NCBI GenBank assembly: GCA_964614345.1
Contig: CAZTLP010000011.1
Span: 1 to 36,682 of the forward strand
DNA length: 36,682 nucleotides
Direction of reading: 5' to 3'
DNA from: AEGEAN-183 sp964614345
GTDB taxonomy: Bacteria; Pseudomonadota; Gammaproteobacteria; Magnimaribacterales; Magnimaribacteraceae
Shown: piece by piece, positions 1 to 8,446 of the stretch
How positions within the stretch are numbered: the first letter of the stretch is position 1
How the letters are laid out: every line of letters starts with the position of its first letter
Notes under the pieces: model-generated
The model's input: the letters and a program-made list of their open reading frames with translations, nothing else
Databases searched by the model: none
What the model was told of the DNA's origin: nothing
Translations under genes and position numbers: made by a program

Positions 1-977
1 CTCTTATAGGCTGCATCTGGATCTGATGCGCCTAAAAATTGTCCAGATAAAGTTGCTGCGGCAACGGAAAAACCATTACCTAGAATAAAAGATAACATCA
101 AAATATTAACACCTATATTGTAGGCAGCTACCTCTTCTGTGCCATACATAGCTACTATCCAGAAAAAAGAAAGCATTCCAAATTGGAAAACAATGCTTTC
201 TATACCAGCTGGATAACTAACTGTTATCAATTGATTAAGTCTTTCCTTTGTAAAGGATCCCATTTTCCCTAGAGGAACAACTAATTTTCCTGCTACCCAT
301 AAATAGAGTTGAATTATTGTTCCTAAAGTAAAAGAAATGCCCATGGCTAATGCTGCACCAACTATTCCAAGTTTTGGCATTCCGTATTGACCATTAACTA
401 AACCTAATAGTAAGTAAATCGCAATGATATTAGTAAATATACCTATATACATGGGTGTCTTCACATCTCCAGCAGCTCTTAAGGCAGCGCCTATCACCAT
501 TCCAAAAGTCATAAAGGGGATAAATAAAATTGAAATTGTTAAGTAAGAAACCGCCAGTTCTTGAGCAACTGGATTTAATCCAAATATGCTTATAAATGAT
601 TCAGCAAACAGAACAATAATCAGAGTTGTTAAAAGTGACAGCCCTAGGCTGACACCAATTGCTAGTCTTGTTATGTGAGCTGCTTCGATCATATTTTTTG
701 ATCCTACAGCTCTAGCTACTAGAGCGGTCGTTCCAGTCATAACTGCCATCAAAAGAGCTTGAAATACCCATACCATCCTTTGGCCAGTACCGACAGCGGC
801 TACTGCCTCTGCACCTAATGTGCCAACTGCCTTTATTGAAATAATACCTACACTAGACCAAAGTAAATTACCTAAAATAGGAGGCCAAGCCAGACCCCAA
901 ACACTTAGAGTTTCTGGATGAGAAATCTCTGTAGATTCATCCTGAATATCTTCGTCTATATCTTTTATCTGTGACAT
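1..977 (-). CDS. MATE family multidrug/cation antiporter, C-terminus cut by window edge
   Basis: This is the N-terminal 325 residues of a multidrug and toxin extrusion (MATE, NorM-like) inner-membrane antiporter. These proteins expel organic cations or drugs in exchange for Na+ or H+. The reading frame is open from the ATG at 977 to the window edge, so about 120-140 residues of a usual 440-470 are missing. A short acidic cytoplasmic tail (MSQIKDIDEDIQDE) precedes repeated hydrophobic helices. The stretch PPILGNLLWSSVGIISIKAV and the later GAALRAAGDVKTPMYIG segment are typical of the family. The gene is divergent from thymidine kinase, with 66 bases between the starts. The substrate cannot be read from the sequence. 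Confidence 0.85.
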   Translation of the reverse strand, partial: MSQIKDIDEDIQDESTEISHPETLSVWGLAWPPILGNLLWSSVGIISIKAVGTLGAEAVAAVGTGQRMVWVFQALLMAVMTGTTALVARAVGSKNMIEAAHITRLAIGVSLGLSLLTTLIIVLFAESFISIFGLNPVAQELAVSYLTISILFIPFMTFGMVIGAALRAAGDVKTPMYIGIFTNIIAIYLLLGLVNGQYGMPKLGIVGAALAMGISFTLGTIIQLYLWVAGKLVVPLGKMGSFTKERLNQLITVSYPAGIESIVFQFGMLSFFWIVAMYGTEEVAAYNIGVNILMLSFILGNGFSVAAATLSGQFLGASDPDAAYK

Positions 978-1043
978 TTAGAGCGTGGCATACTATCACA
1001 CTTATAACTGGACCAAAATCAACTCAAATCCTAAACTAAGAGT

Positions 1044-1625
1044 ATGGCTAAGCTCTACTTTAACTATTCGTCTATGAATGCTGGCAAGTCAACTGCATTG
1101 TTACAAGCAAACCACAATTACCTAGAACGAGGTATGAAAACTAAGATGTTTACTTTCTCAGGTGACAATAGATATGAAGAAAATAGAATTGTTTCTAGAA
1201 TAGGTATAAGTGCTGAGGCACTGCCATTTTCTAAAGATACTGATCTCTTTCTAAGCCTAACAGAAGATAAGGATCAAAGAGAGATTAAATGTGTCTTAAT
1301 AGATGAAGCTCAGTTTTTAACGAAGGAACAGGTCGCTCAACTGGGTAGAATCGTAGATGAACTAGACACTGCTGTCTTAGCATTTGGAATTCGAACTGAT
1401 TTCCAGGGAGAGTTATTTGAAGGAAGTAAATATTTATTGGCTTGGGCTGATAATCTTAAAGAGATTAAAACTGTTTGTTGGTGTGGTAGAAAAGCAACCA
1501 TGGTCGTTCGGTTGGATAAACAAGGAAATATTCTAAGCCAAGGAGAGCAGTTAGAAATTGGAGGTAACGAAAAATATGTACCTCTATGCAGGGCACATTT
1601 TAACAAGAAGAAATTAGGTAATTAA
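1044..1625 (+). CDS. tdk: thymidine kinase
   Basis: Type II thymidine kinase, which phosphorylates thymidine with ATP in the pyrimidine salvage pathway (cytoplasmic). The 193-residue length is normal for bacterial Tdk. Visible motifs are the P-loop SSMNAGKST (residues 9-17), the Walker B/catalytic segment DEAQF with Glu88, and the structural zinc ligands C145, C147, C182 and H185. AAGAG lies just before the ATG. The stop overlaps by 4 bases the end of the convergent nucleoside transporter gene. Having a kinase and a transporter for nucleosides side by side suggests import followed by phosphorylation of thymidine or deoxyuridine. Confidence 0.96.
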   Translation: MAKLYFNYSSMNAGKSTALLQANHNYLERGMKTKMFTFSGDNRYEENRIVSRIGISAEALPFSKDTDLFLSLTEDKDQREIKCVLIDEAQFLTKEQVAQLGRIVDELDTAVLAFGIRTDFQGELFEGSKYLLAWADNLKEIKTVCWCGRKATMVVRLDKQGNILSQGEQLEIGGNEKYVPLCRAHFNKKKLGN

Positions 1626-2854
1626 AGAATCCCTACAACAAAACCTGTCATACAGGAAGCTAGTAAAGCTGCCCATAAAGCTTTGATACTTACAGCTATT
1701 AGATCTTTGCGCCTTTCAGGTACCATTGCACTCATCCCACTTAGCAATATCCCTACACTACTAAAATTTGCGAATCCACATAAGGCGTAAAGCATAATCA
1801 GACTGCTTTTCTCCGAGAGTACATAATTAGTAGTATCAGCAAGATAAATATATGCAACGAATTCATTAAGAATAGTCTTAACTCCTAGCAATTCACCAGC
1901 AGCTTGCGATTCTTGCCATGGTATCCCCATACACCATGCTAAGGGAGCGAAAATCCATCCTACTATTCGTTCCATTGTTAAGGGCTGGCCCTGAATATCT
2001 GGGAGCACCCCTAATGTTGCATTTACTAAAAAGACCAACGCCATTACTACAATTAACATGGCTGCCACATTTAAGAATATATCAATTCCTGCTTGGGTCC
2101 CTCTGGTTAAGGCATCCATAGTGCTTGAATACATTTTAGAGGAGTCATCAGCAGGAAAATCAGTTTTTGTATCACTAGGGATCATCATGTTGGCGTACAT
2201 TATTCCTGCAGGTACTGAAATTAAAGAAGCAGTTAGAAAGTGACCTATGAGTCCTAAACCATAGATAGGTGACAACATGGTGGTATAGATGACCATAACT
2301 GAACCAGCTATTGTTGACATTCCTACTGTCATCAATATAAGAAGTTCATTTTTAGACATTGTGGCTAGATAAGGCCTCACTAATAAGGGTGCTTCAACCT
2401 GTCCTAAGAAAATATTTGCAGTAGCACTTAAACCAACCGGTCCGCCAACATCTAAAGGTTTCTTAAAAATTAAAGAAAGAGCATTAACTAATACAGGTAT
2501 TATTCTCCAATGCCACAGTAGTGCTGAAATCGCTGACATGACAATAATTAAAGTTAATCCACCAAAAGCAAAAATAAAGGTATTAGCTTCATTTGAAATT
2601 TCAAATGGAGCATTAGGAGCACCATCAGCTAAATACCCAAAAACAAAGCCAGTACCGTAATCATTGGCATCCTTTAAAGTCATCACCCCATAAGATAAAT
2701 ATTCAAAGAAAGATGAAATTACAGGAAGGTTAATTAGCAAGTAAGCTAATACGACTTGAATAACAACAGCACTAACTAGATACTTAATCTTTATGGCCTT
2801 TATGTTTTCGCTAAAGACTGCGCCTAGCAAGAGAAGAACAAGAAATCCAAGGAT
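1622..2854 (-). CDS. nupC: NupC-type concentrative nucleoside transporter, N-terminus lost in the assembly gap
   Basis: Concentrative nucleoside transporter (CNT/NupC family), an inner-membrane symporter for nucleosides. The 410 visible residues cover almost the whole protein. They start inside the first helix (ILGFLVLLLLGAVF) and include the N-terminal gate region, GTGFVFGYLADG, the family core LGQVEAPLLVRPYLATMS, NEFVAYIYL and FANFSSVGILLSGMSAM. Compared from memory with E. coli NupC, only about 10-20 N-terminal residues and the start codon lie in the N run. An open frame continues through the Ns into an unrelated oxygenase, which is an assembly artefact. The gene ends overlapping the convergent tdk by 4 bases. 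The ion used (H+ or Na+) is not determined. Confidence 0.9.
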   Translation of the reverse strand: MLGFLVLLLLGAVFSENIKAIKIKYLVSAVVIQVVLAYLLINLPVISSFFEYLSYGVMTLKDANDYGTGFVFGYLADGAPNAPFEISNEANTFIFAFGGLTLIIVMSAISALLWHWRIIPVLVNALSLIFKKPLDVGGPVGLSATANIFLGQVEAPLLVRPYLATMSKNELLILMTVGMSTIAGSVMVIYTTMLSPIYGLGLIGHFLTASLISVPAGIMYANMMIPSDTKTDFPADDSSKMYSSTMDALTRGTQAGIDIFLNVAAMLIVVMALVFLVNATLGVLPDIQGQPLTMERIVGWIFAPLAWCMGIPWQESQAAGELLGVKTILNEFVAYIYLADTTNYVLSEKSSLIMLYALCGFANFSSVGILLSGMSAMVPERRKDLIAVSIKALWAALLASCMTGFVVGIL

Positions 2855-2954
2855 NNNNNNNNNNNNNNNNNNNNNNNNNNNNNNNNNNNNNNNNNNNNNN
2901 NNNNNNNNNNNNNNNNNNNNNNNNNNNNNNNNNNNNNNNNNNNNNNNNNNNNNN
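2855..2954. other. assembly gap, 100 N placeholder
   Basis: Exactly 100 consecutive N, the usual placeholder for a gap of unknown size. The gene on the right stops just after its HxD motif and needs roughly 110-140 more residues. NupC on the left lacks its first 10-20 residues. The true missing sequence is therefore probably about 400 bases or more, and could hold further genes. Confidence 0.95.
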
Positions 2955-3562
2955 TGACCTCCAATTAATAAAGTTATGAGGTTAATATCTTCATGTGCAC
3001 CTGACCTTTCTCCCTTATCATCTTTTCTTACAGGCGGGTAATGAATTGATCTCATTACGCTATTCCCTTTATTTGATATTTTCTTAAAATAACTTTCCTC
3101 TAAATTTAGAAATAAAGCTATAGATTGCAAAAGAGTTTGGCCTAAAGAATCAAATTGACTAAATAGCTCATCAATTTTCGTATTAAATTCAGGTATCTCA
3201 ATTACGGATTTATTCTGCGGCATCCATTTTGAAAAAGGGTCATTGATGGAAATATTTCTACCTGTTTGCCAAAACTCTTTAACGTCGGCCTCATAACCAT
3301 CTTTAGGAGTTTCAATCTTAATTGGAGTATACCCTCTTGCCCCACCCAGACTGGGTTCAAAATAATCCATCTTTGTTCTTTTAGGTAAAGCAAAAAAGTC
3401 TTTAAAAATATCTAAGACTTCATCCACAAGGTCTTTATCAAGAGTATGGTCTGAAATTCCGCTAAACCCTGTATTTTTAAAATTTTTACCTAATTGAAAA
3501 GAGAATTCTTCTGGGTCCGTTTCCCAAAGATCTAAAGATAAAACAGAAAATGGTAAGGACAA
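2955..3562 (-). CDS. isopenicillin N synthase-like Fe(II)/2OG oxygenase, C-terminus lost in the assembly gap
   Basis: N-terminal 202 residues of a 2-oxoglutarate/Fe(II)-dependent oxygenase of the isopenicillin-N-synthase/plant-type family. The N-terminal DIOX_N region reads VLSLDLWETDPEEF, then FKNTGFSGISDHTLD, then the GGARGYTPI segment. The sequence breaks just after SGAHEDINLITLL, which holds the first two iron ligands (H190 and D192). The distal His and the RxS 2OG-binding residues must lie in the gap. The start is a TTG, with GAGAGG 9 bases upstream, and no ATG occurs near the N-terminus. It is divergent from the PfkB kinase. The substrate is unknown, and such bacterial members are often annotated only as 2OG-Fe(II) oxygenases. 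Confidence 0.85.
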
Positions 3563-3626
3563 AATAACTACCTCTCTTAAATAAGAGTTAAAATTCTATA
3601 TGAGAACGAAGATAAATACTTGATAT

Positions 3627-4520
3627 ATGCCAAAAATTTACGGATTTGGAAATGCTTTAATAGATATAGAAATTTCTGTATCTGAAGATGAGCTATCTTC
3701 TCTATCTATCAATAAGGGAAGCATGGAACATATTAACTTTGACCAGAAAATTGCTTGGCTAGAGTTATTTAAATCCAGAATACTAAGTAAAGAGCCCGGA
3801 GGATCCATTGCAAATTCTTTACATGCTGCTGCTAGCCAAGGGTCCAGATGTACTTTCAGCTGTTCTATGGGAGAGGATTTAGAGAAAGATATTTTTTTAC
3901 AAGGATTTAATGAAAAATTAATCAAAACAAGCTTTCAGCATTCTAATAACCCGACAGGAACATGTTTTATTTTTGTAACCCCGGATGGTGAAAGAACCAT
4001 GGCTTCAAATTTATCTGCTAACGAGGACTTAAACCCAAACTGTTTAGATTCAGAACTATTATCTCAAAGTGATTGGTTGATGTTCGATGCTTTTTCTGTG
4101 TGCACTAGTAATGGATTTCGAACGGCAAAAGAAGCACTGAATATAGCTAAGCAAAATAATGTAAAAATAGCTTTCGGTTTAGCTGATATAAATTTAATAA
4201 ATAGCAATCTTAGAGAAATTGAATGGGTATTAGATCAGTCTATTGATTTACTGTTTTCAAATGAAAAAGAGATAAGTCTTCTACAACATAGTATTCAAAC
4301 CAAAGTAGATATACTCTGTTCTAATGGTGCTAAAGGCTGCCGTATTAATGAAATTCAAGTACATGCAAAAGAGATATCTGTTGTTAACACCAATGGAGCT
4401 GGAGATGCCTTAGTGGGAATTTTCCTCTCACATTACAATTTAATATCTAAACAAGAAGCTTTGAAGAAAGCGGTTAATTATGCCACCGAAGTTTGTCTTA
4501 TTGGTGGACCTAGAATATAA
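3627..4520 (+). CDS. PfkB-family sugar/adenosine kinase
   Basis: Ribokinase/PfkB-fold kinase that transfers phosphate from ATP to a sugar or nucleoside hydroxyl. The N-terminus YGFGNALIDIEI, the PGGSIANSLHAAASQG substrate-side motif and the anion-hole signature NTNGAGDALVG (residues 254-264, catalytic base Asp260) are clear. At 297 residues it is somewhat shorter than typical adenosine kinases of this group (about 330). The nearby nucleoside transporter and thymidine kinase favour a nucleoside such as adenosine as substrate, but a sugar cannot be excluded. No convincing Shine-Dalgarno precedes the ATG. A strong hairpin terminator follows directly. Confidence 0.88.
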   Translation: MPKIYGFGNALIDIEISVSEDELSSLSINKGSMEHINFDQKIAWLELFKSRILSKEPGGSIANSLHAAASQGSRCTFSCSMGEDLEKDIFLQGFNEKLIKTSFQHSNNPTGTCFIFVTPDGERTMASNLSANEDLNPNCLDSELLSQSDWLMFDAFSVCTSNGFRTAKEALNIAKQNNVKIAFGLADINLINSNLREIEWVLDQSIDLLFSNEKEISLLQHSIQTKVDILCSNGAKGCRINEIQVHAKEISVVNTNGAGDALVGIFLSHYNLISKQEALKKAVNYATEVCLIGGPRI

Positions 4521-4548
4521 AAAACGCCACTAAAAAGTGGCGTTTTTT
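4519..4548. terminator. bidirectional rho-independent terminator
   Basis: A perfect stem pairs AAAAAACGCCACT (4519-4531) with AGTGGCGTTTTTT (4536-4548) around an AAAA loop. The T run serves the plus-strand PfkB gene, and the A run becomes a T run for the minus-strand TonB receptor gene ending at 4564. One hairpin can therefore terminate both converging transcripts. Confidence 0.93.
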
Positions 4549-4563
4549 ACGTATCCTAATTAA

Positions 4564-7500
4564 TTAGAATTGGTACTTGAATCCTAAATTAATATTCCAA
4601 GCAGATTGGCCATCATTATTTTGAATCCATAGGCTGTCATCTGGATCAACACCTGAGATTAAAAATTGTCCGGAATCAGAAACTCCGCTAACCATTATCT
4701 GTCGGCTGTTGTTGTAACCATATTCTCTTACAATGCCTTTTTCATCATCAATCATGTTCAGTAAATTAAGCAAATCTAAATAAACTATGAATTTGTGATC
4801 ATCAAATACACCTATGTCTTGTGTAATTCTCAAATCTAATCTGCTGTACCAAGGGCTATTAAATGCATTCCTAGGGGAATAAGTTCCTTTGTATGCACTT
4901 AATCCAGTGCTGTTAACGTGAGCCATAACAGCATCAGCTACATCAGAACTAGCAAAAACTACATTTGGATCTGTAGCACCTGTAGGAATATATGCAAGAC
5001 TGTAGTCAGCGTAAAAGCGTGAATTTCCAGTCACACTGTTATAACCTGGCTCATCAAAACTAACACTATAAGGTTCTCCACTCTTTCTAACGAAGACTAA
5101 TGAGAAACGAGTATCATTGTTTCCTATAAGTTGCGTTGTGTAATCAAGAGTAGCTAGGAATTTATGTTCAACCATAAAGCTTGATCTAGTAGCATTTAAG
5201 TTTTCGCCATCCCATCTTTGAGTATAGCCATAAGCTGATTCTGCTTGCGCTGAAGTCAGTGGATAAACATCATCAGAATTCATATTGGTATAAGCTGTCA
5301 TGAACTGAACATCACCAAAAGCTTTCTTCATTATGAACGTAATTGCTTCAGCTTGACCTTTATTAGTATTTGTTAACCAAAAGTCTCCGGCACCTGTGTA
5401 AGTACCTCTTCCATCAGCTAACGATCCTGTTTGCGTAAGTCCTAGATCTTTGTAAAACACACCTTCATTAGTTTCATCCCTATTGTATTCAACTGTGAAG
5501 TCATAACCTTTTTCAGTCAAAATATCTAACGCGATATTTTGTCTCCATTTACTCGGAGCTTCGAAATTAGGGTCAGTGCCTTGGGCGTCTCCGTACCAAG
5601 CACTTCTAACTTCATAGTTACTTGTTGGTCCTAGCCAGAAAAAGTGAGGGTCCGCAACACTTGCTGCTGGCATGGGACCTATAACATCGCTGTAAGATCT
5701 AAAACGATTATAGTCCGTTTTTCCACCTGATCTAGAATAGGCATTTCCATACCAAACTCGAGGAATTCTTCCCATCATCAGGCCTCTTCCTCCTCTAATG
5801 GTTGCATCCACAACCCTGTCACCAAATAAAGAGGTGGCATCATAATTAAAGGACATCCTTGGTTGAATTAAATCATAATCGAATTTCTGATTATTACCTA
5901 TACCATTTCTTGCAAGGAAAGCAGGATTGAGATGAGGTTCTGTTGGGGTAAGAACAGAATCGTATCTAAATCCAAAGGTGATAGTTAGATCATCGCTCGC
6001 ATACCATTTGTTTTGTATATACATGGTATCTTTCTCAATTTGAAAATCAGCAGCAGCAGTTCCAACTTGATCATTACCTGCAATTGGCGTGTGGAATCTT
6101 AAATAAGACCACATTCCAGCTTCAAAGTCTTCTATGCTATTAAACTGAATTTCACCGTTATAACGAGCAATAAACAAGTTATAGACATCTGTTTCAGCTC
6201 TTTCTATTCCAAAAGTTATGACATTATCATCATTGTCATAATCAGCTTTAAAAATTAGTACATCTTCATCTACCATTATGTGATTTGCACCACGGTACCT
6301 ATCACCTCCCAAGTACACTCTATCGCCACCTAGGTTAATTCTAACCTCAGGAAAGAGTCCATCACCTAGTGATGCATCATTTTCATCCATCTCATACTGC
6401 GAAAACTTAAGCTTGGTCCTTAGTCTATCGCTTATATCACTGTAGAGTGTTATGGACTTACGTTCTATGACTGGGGGTTTAGCATAGTAGTTATTACTAA
6501 ATACTGTCGCTCCACCATTGTATTTACGTGGGTAATAGCTTTCTACTTTGGAGTAATTCAATGTAGCTCTGTTAGCTTCATTGATAATGGCATCTAATTT
6601 AACTGTGTACTCCTCATGAGTTTCAGGGAAAGAAGCTCCATTAATTATTCCAGCATCATAGCCATAGGTATTTAATGCAATATTTTTAATCTGATCTGCC
6701 ATGGCACTCGTTACATATTCAGCTTTATTTTGTGCATTGCTGTCTATAGTTCCGTAAAGAGCCGGATTTGACCTTTCAAATTCTTCATAACCAGCGAAGA
6801 AGAATAACCTATCTTTAATGATTGGACCTGAGATGGTTAATGTTTTAATTTCCTCATCAAACTGAGGATAATCATTCCCACTAGTGTCTTCTCCTACATT
6901 ATCTTCATTTCTTTCAGAAAAATAGAATGAACCATGAAAATCATTTGAACCAGATTTAGTTACTACTGCTATAGAACCACCCGTATTATTGCCGCGAGCA
7001 ACATCATATGGAGTTATGTCTATAGATATCTGATCTACAAAATCTAAACTGATTGGATTACGCATAGTTCCAAACCCATTAGCATTTAATCCAAAGGGGT
7101 CATTGAAACTTACTCCATCAATTGTAAAGTCATTAAATCTGTTATTAGCTCCCATCACAGAAATTTCTGTATATCTACTAGAAGCACTATTTACAGATAC
7201 TCTTGGATCCATCTTTGCAAAATCACCAATTGATCTATTGATAGTAGGCACACCATCCATCTCAACTCTTGATAGAAGAGTTCCAGTTCCTGTTCTGACA
7301 ACTACAGAACCAGCTGCAGCTGTTACTACGACCTCTTCAGCTTCTGACCTTGCAAGATTGACTGAAACACTTTCAGTTTCATTTAAAGCTAAATAAATTC
7401 CACCAAGTTTAGCGGTTTGATAGCCTGGTGAAGAAACAGTAATTTCATAAGGACCACCTACTGGTAAGAACGTTAAAGAGAAATTTCCTGAATCTCCAGC

Positions 7501-7674
7501 TGTTACAGCTTTAGTTACACCTGTAGGAGTGTGTTCAACGACTACGGATGCTCCCGAAACATTTACATTTCCTCTTAGCGATGAAGTAGTGTCAACATCT
7601 GAAAGTACCGGCACCGACGCCAGCAAAAAGGTAAATATTGAAGAGAAAAGAAATAATTTTTTAAAACTTGTCAT
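4564..7674 (-). CDS. TonB-dependent outer-membrane receptor with carboxypeptidase-regulatory N-domain
   Basis: Outer-membrane TonB-dependent receptor of the Oar-like type, 1036 residues. A signal peptide (MTSFKKLFLFSSIFTFLLASVPVLS) is followed by a carboxypeptidase-regulatory-like beta-sandwich (about residues 27-110). Next come a plug domain (about 115-240; MDGVPTINRS, then VMGANNRFNDFTIDGVSFND) and a long beta barrel ending in the outer-membrane signature INLGFKYQF with terminal Phe. The ATG at 7674, with GGGGG about 6 bases upstream, is preferred over a TTG four codons earlier. Receptors of this class import large or scarce substrates using TonB energy. The ligand is unknown and no degradative enzymes sit in the same operon. 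The gene shares the terminator at 4519-4548. Confidence 0.93.
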   Translation of the reverse strand: MTSFKKLFLFSSIFTFLLASVPVLSDVDTTSSLRGNVNVSGASVVVEHTPTGVTKAVTAGDSGNFSLTFLPVGGPYEITVSSPGYQTAKLGGIYLALNETESVSVNLARSEAEEVVVTAAAGSVVVRTGTGTLLSRVEMDGVPTINRSIGDFAKMDPRVSVNSASSRYTEISVMGANNRFNDFTIDGVSFNDPFGLNANGFGTMRNPISLDFVDQISIDITPYDVARGNNTGGSIAVVTKSGSNDFHGSFYFSERNEDNVGEDTSGNDYPQFDEEIKTLTISGPIIKDRLFFFAGYEEFERSNPALYGTIDSNAQNKAEYVTSAMADQIKNIALNTYGYDAGIINGASFPETHEEYTVKLDAIINEANRATLNYSKVESYYPRKYNGGATVFSNNYYAKPPVIERKSITLYSDISDRLRTKLKFSQYEMDENDASLGDGLFPEVRINLGGDRVYLGGDRYRGANHIMVDEDVLIFKADYDNDDNVITFGIERAETDVYNLFIARYNGEIQFNSIEDFEAGMWSYLRFHTPIAGNDQVGTAAADFQIEKDTMYIQNKWYASDDLTITFGFRYDSVLTPTEPHLNPAFLARNGIGNNQKFDYDLIQPRMSFNYDATSLFGDRVVDATIRGGRGLMMGRIPRVWYGNAYSRSGGKTDYNRFRSYSDVIGPMPAASVADPHFFWLGPTSNYEVRSAWYGDAQGTDPNFEAPSKWRQNIALDILTEKGYDFTVEYNRDETNEGVFYKDLGLTQTGSLADGRGTYTGAGDFWLTNTNKGQAEAITFIMKKAFGDVQFMTAYTNMNSDDVYPLTSAQAESAYGYTQRWDGENLNATRSSFMVEHKFLATLDYTTQLIGNNDTRFSLVFVRKSGEPYSVSFDEPGYNSVTGNSRFYADYSLAYIPTGATDPNVVFASSDVADAVMAHVNSTGLSAYKGTYSPRNAFNSPWYSRLDLRITQDIGVFDDHKFIVYLDLLNLLNMIDDEKGIVREYGYNNSRQIMVSGVSDSGQFLISGVDPDDSLWIQNNDGQSAWNINLGFKYQF

Positions 7675-7784
7675 AAAGACCCCCAAATAATTATTTAAAA
7701 ATACTTAAGTCAAAAATTATTCTAGAAAATCCTTGTGAACTCGCCATATTTAATTTTTGACTGATAAGTATTCAACCCCATTTA

Positions 7785-7805
7785 TTCCACATTGAAACCG
7801 TGGAA
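7785..7805. promoter_or_regulatory. dyad in the receptor/tusD divergent region
   Basis: TTCCAC (7785-7790) and GTGGAA (7800-7805) form a perfect inverted repeat with a 9-base spacer, between two divergent genes (191-202 bases between starts). It has the layout of a dimeric regulator site. No regulator gene is adjacent and the assignment is only by symmetry. Confidence 0.3.
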
Positions 7806-7877
7806 ATATTAAAATATCTAGACGAAATAATACCTTCTTTGGTTAACAAAGTGAAATGATCAAATTAATATTTTCTT

Positions 7878-8210
7878 ATGACTACTTTTGTATTAATTAA
7901 TAACCTATCTGATTTATCCGGAGAACAGGATAGTCCAAAGAAATTAGTTAAAAAGAGACTTTCTGGCCAAAAGATTTCAGGTTTATTTTTTTATTCAAAA
8001 GCGGTTAAAGAGTTATTAAATGAAGCTAGATTAAACGAATGGTTAGAGTACTCCTTGTCTGAAGGAATATCCCTATATGTATGCAGAAATTCTCTTATTA
8101 AGAGAAATATTTCAGAAGAAATAAATCCCGCTATTAATGTTGTAGGATTAGGCCAGTTAATTGAAGGTGTTTTAAAGAACAAAAAAACTATTGTTATAGG
8201 AAATTTATGA
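7878..8210 (+). CDS. tusD: TusD/DsrE-like sulfur relay protein
   Basis: Small DsrE/F-fold protein resembling TusD, the sulfur acceptor of the TusBCD complex that passes persulfide sulfur from TusA towards TusE and MnmA for 2-thiouridine in tRNA. The line GISLYVCRNSLIKRNI resembles E. coli TusD around its active-site cysteine, giving Cys69 here. The C-terminal GLGQLIEGVLKNKKTIVIG matches the family end. At 110 residues it is slightly shorter than E. coli TusD (128). It overlaps the next gene by ATGA. In pseudomonads tus genes follow serS on the same strand, but here they converge on serS. No Shine-Dalgarno is seen. Confidence 0.72.
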   Translation: MTTFVLINNLSDLSGEQDSPKKLVKKRLSGQKISGLFFYSKAVKELLNEARLNEWLEYSLSEGISLYVCRNSLIKRNISEEINPAINVVGLGQLIEGVLKNKKTIVIGNL

Positions 8211-8446
8211 AGAATTTCGTTTTCAAATTCGTTTCTGGAGATCAACAAAAATTTAAGAGTGGAGAAGAACTTTTTAATTTAATTGCTACTTGCCTAGCTT
8301 TCGATCAAAAGGTCACAGTGATTTTAGATAAGGCTTATGGAAATGACTTATTTAAAGATTTTGGTGAGAATAAAAATATAAATATTCTTAAACTAGAACA
8401 GGCAAATAAACTCTTAAATAATTCAGATTTTTATTTGGAATGTTAA
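8207..8446 (+). CDS. tusC: short TusC/DsrF-like protein
   Basis: A 79-residue protein starting within the stop of the TusD-like gene (ATGA overlap), so probably translationally coupled. Its N-terminal half (SGEELFNLIATCLAFDQKV, then TVILDKAYGNDLF) fits the DsrE/F fold of TusC, and its tail LLNNSDFYLEC resembles the TusC end. E. coli TusC has about 119 residues, so a central part of about 40 residues is missing. No TusB-like gene follows. It could alternatively be a fused or degenerate subunit doing both jobs. It converges on serS, with ends overlapping by 4 bases. Confidence 0.55.
   Translation: MKNFVFKFVSGDQQKFKSGEELFNLIATCLAFDQKVTVILDKAYGNDLFKDFGENKNINILKLEQANKLLNNSDFYLEC

Noticed and set aside
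1622..3562. Single 646-residue protein fusing an oxygenase with a nucleoside transporter
   Set aside because: The frame passes through 100 N. The two halves belong to unrelated families, each truncated at the gap.
7103..7396. Plus-strand 97-residue reading frame inside the TonB receptor gene
   Set aside because: Antisense shadow of the receptor plug domain, without ribosome site or recognisable motif.
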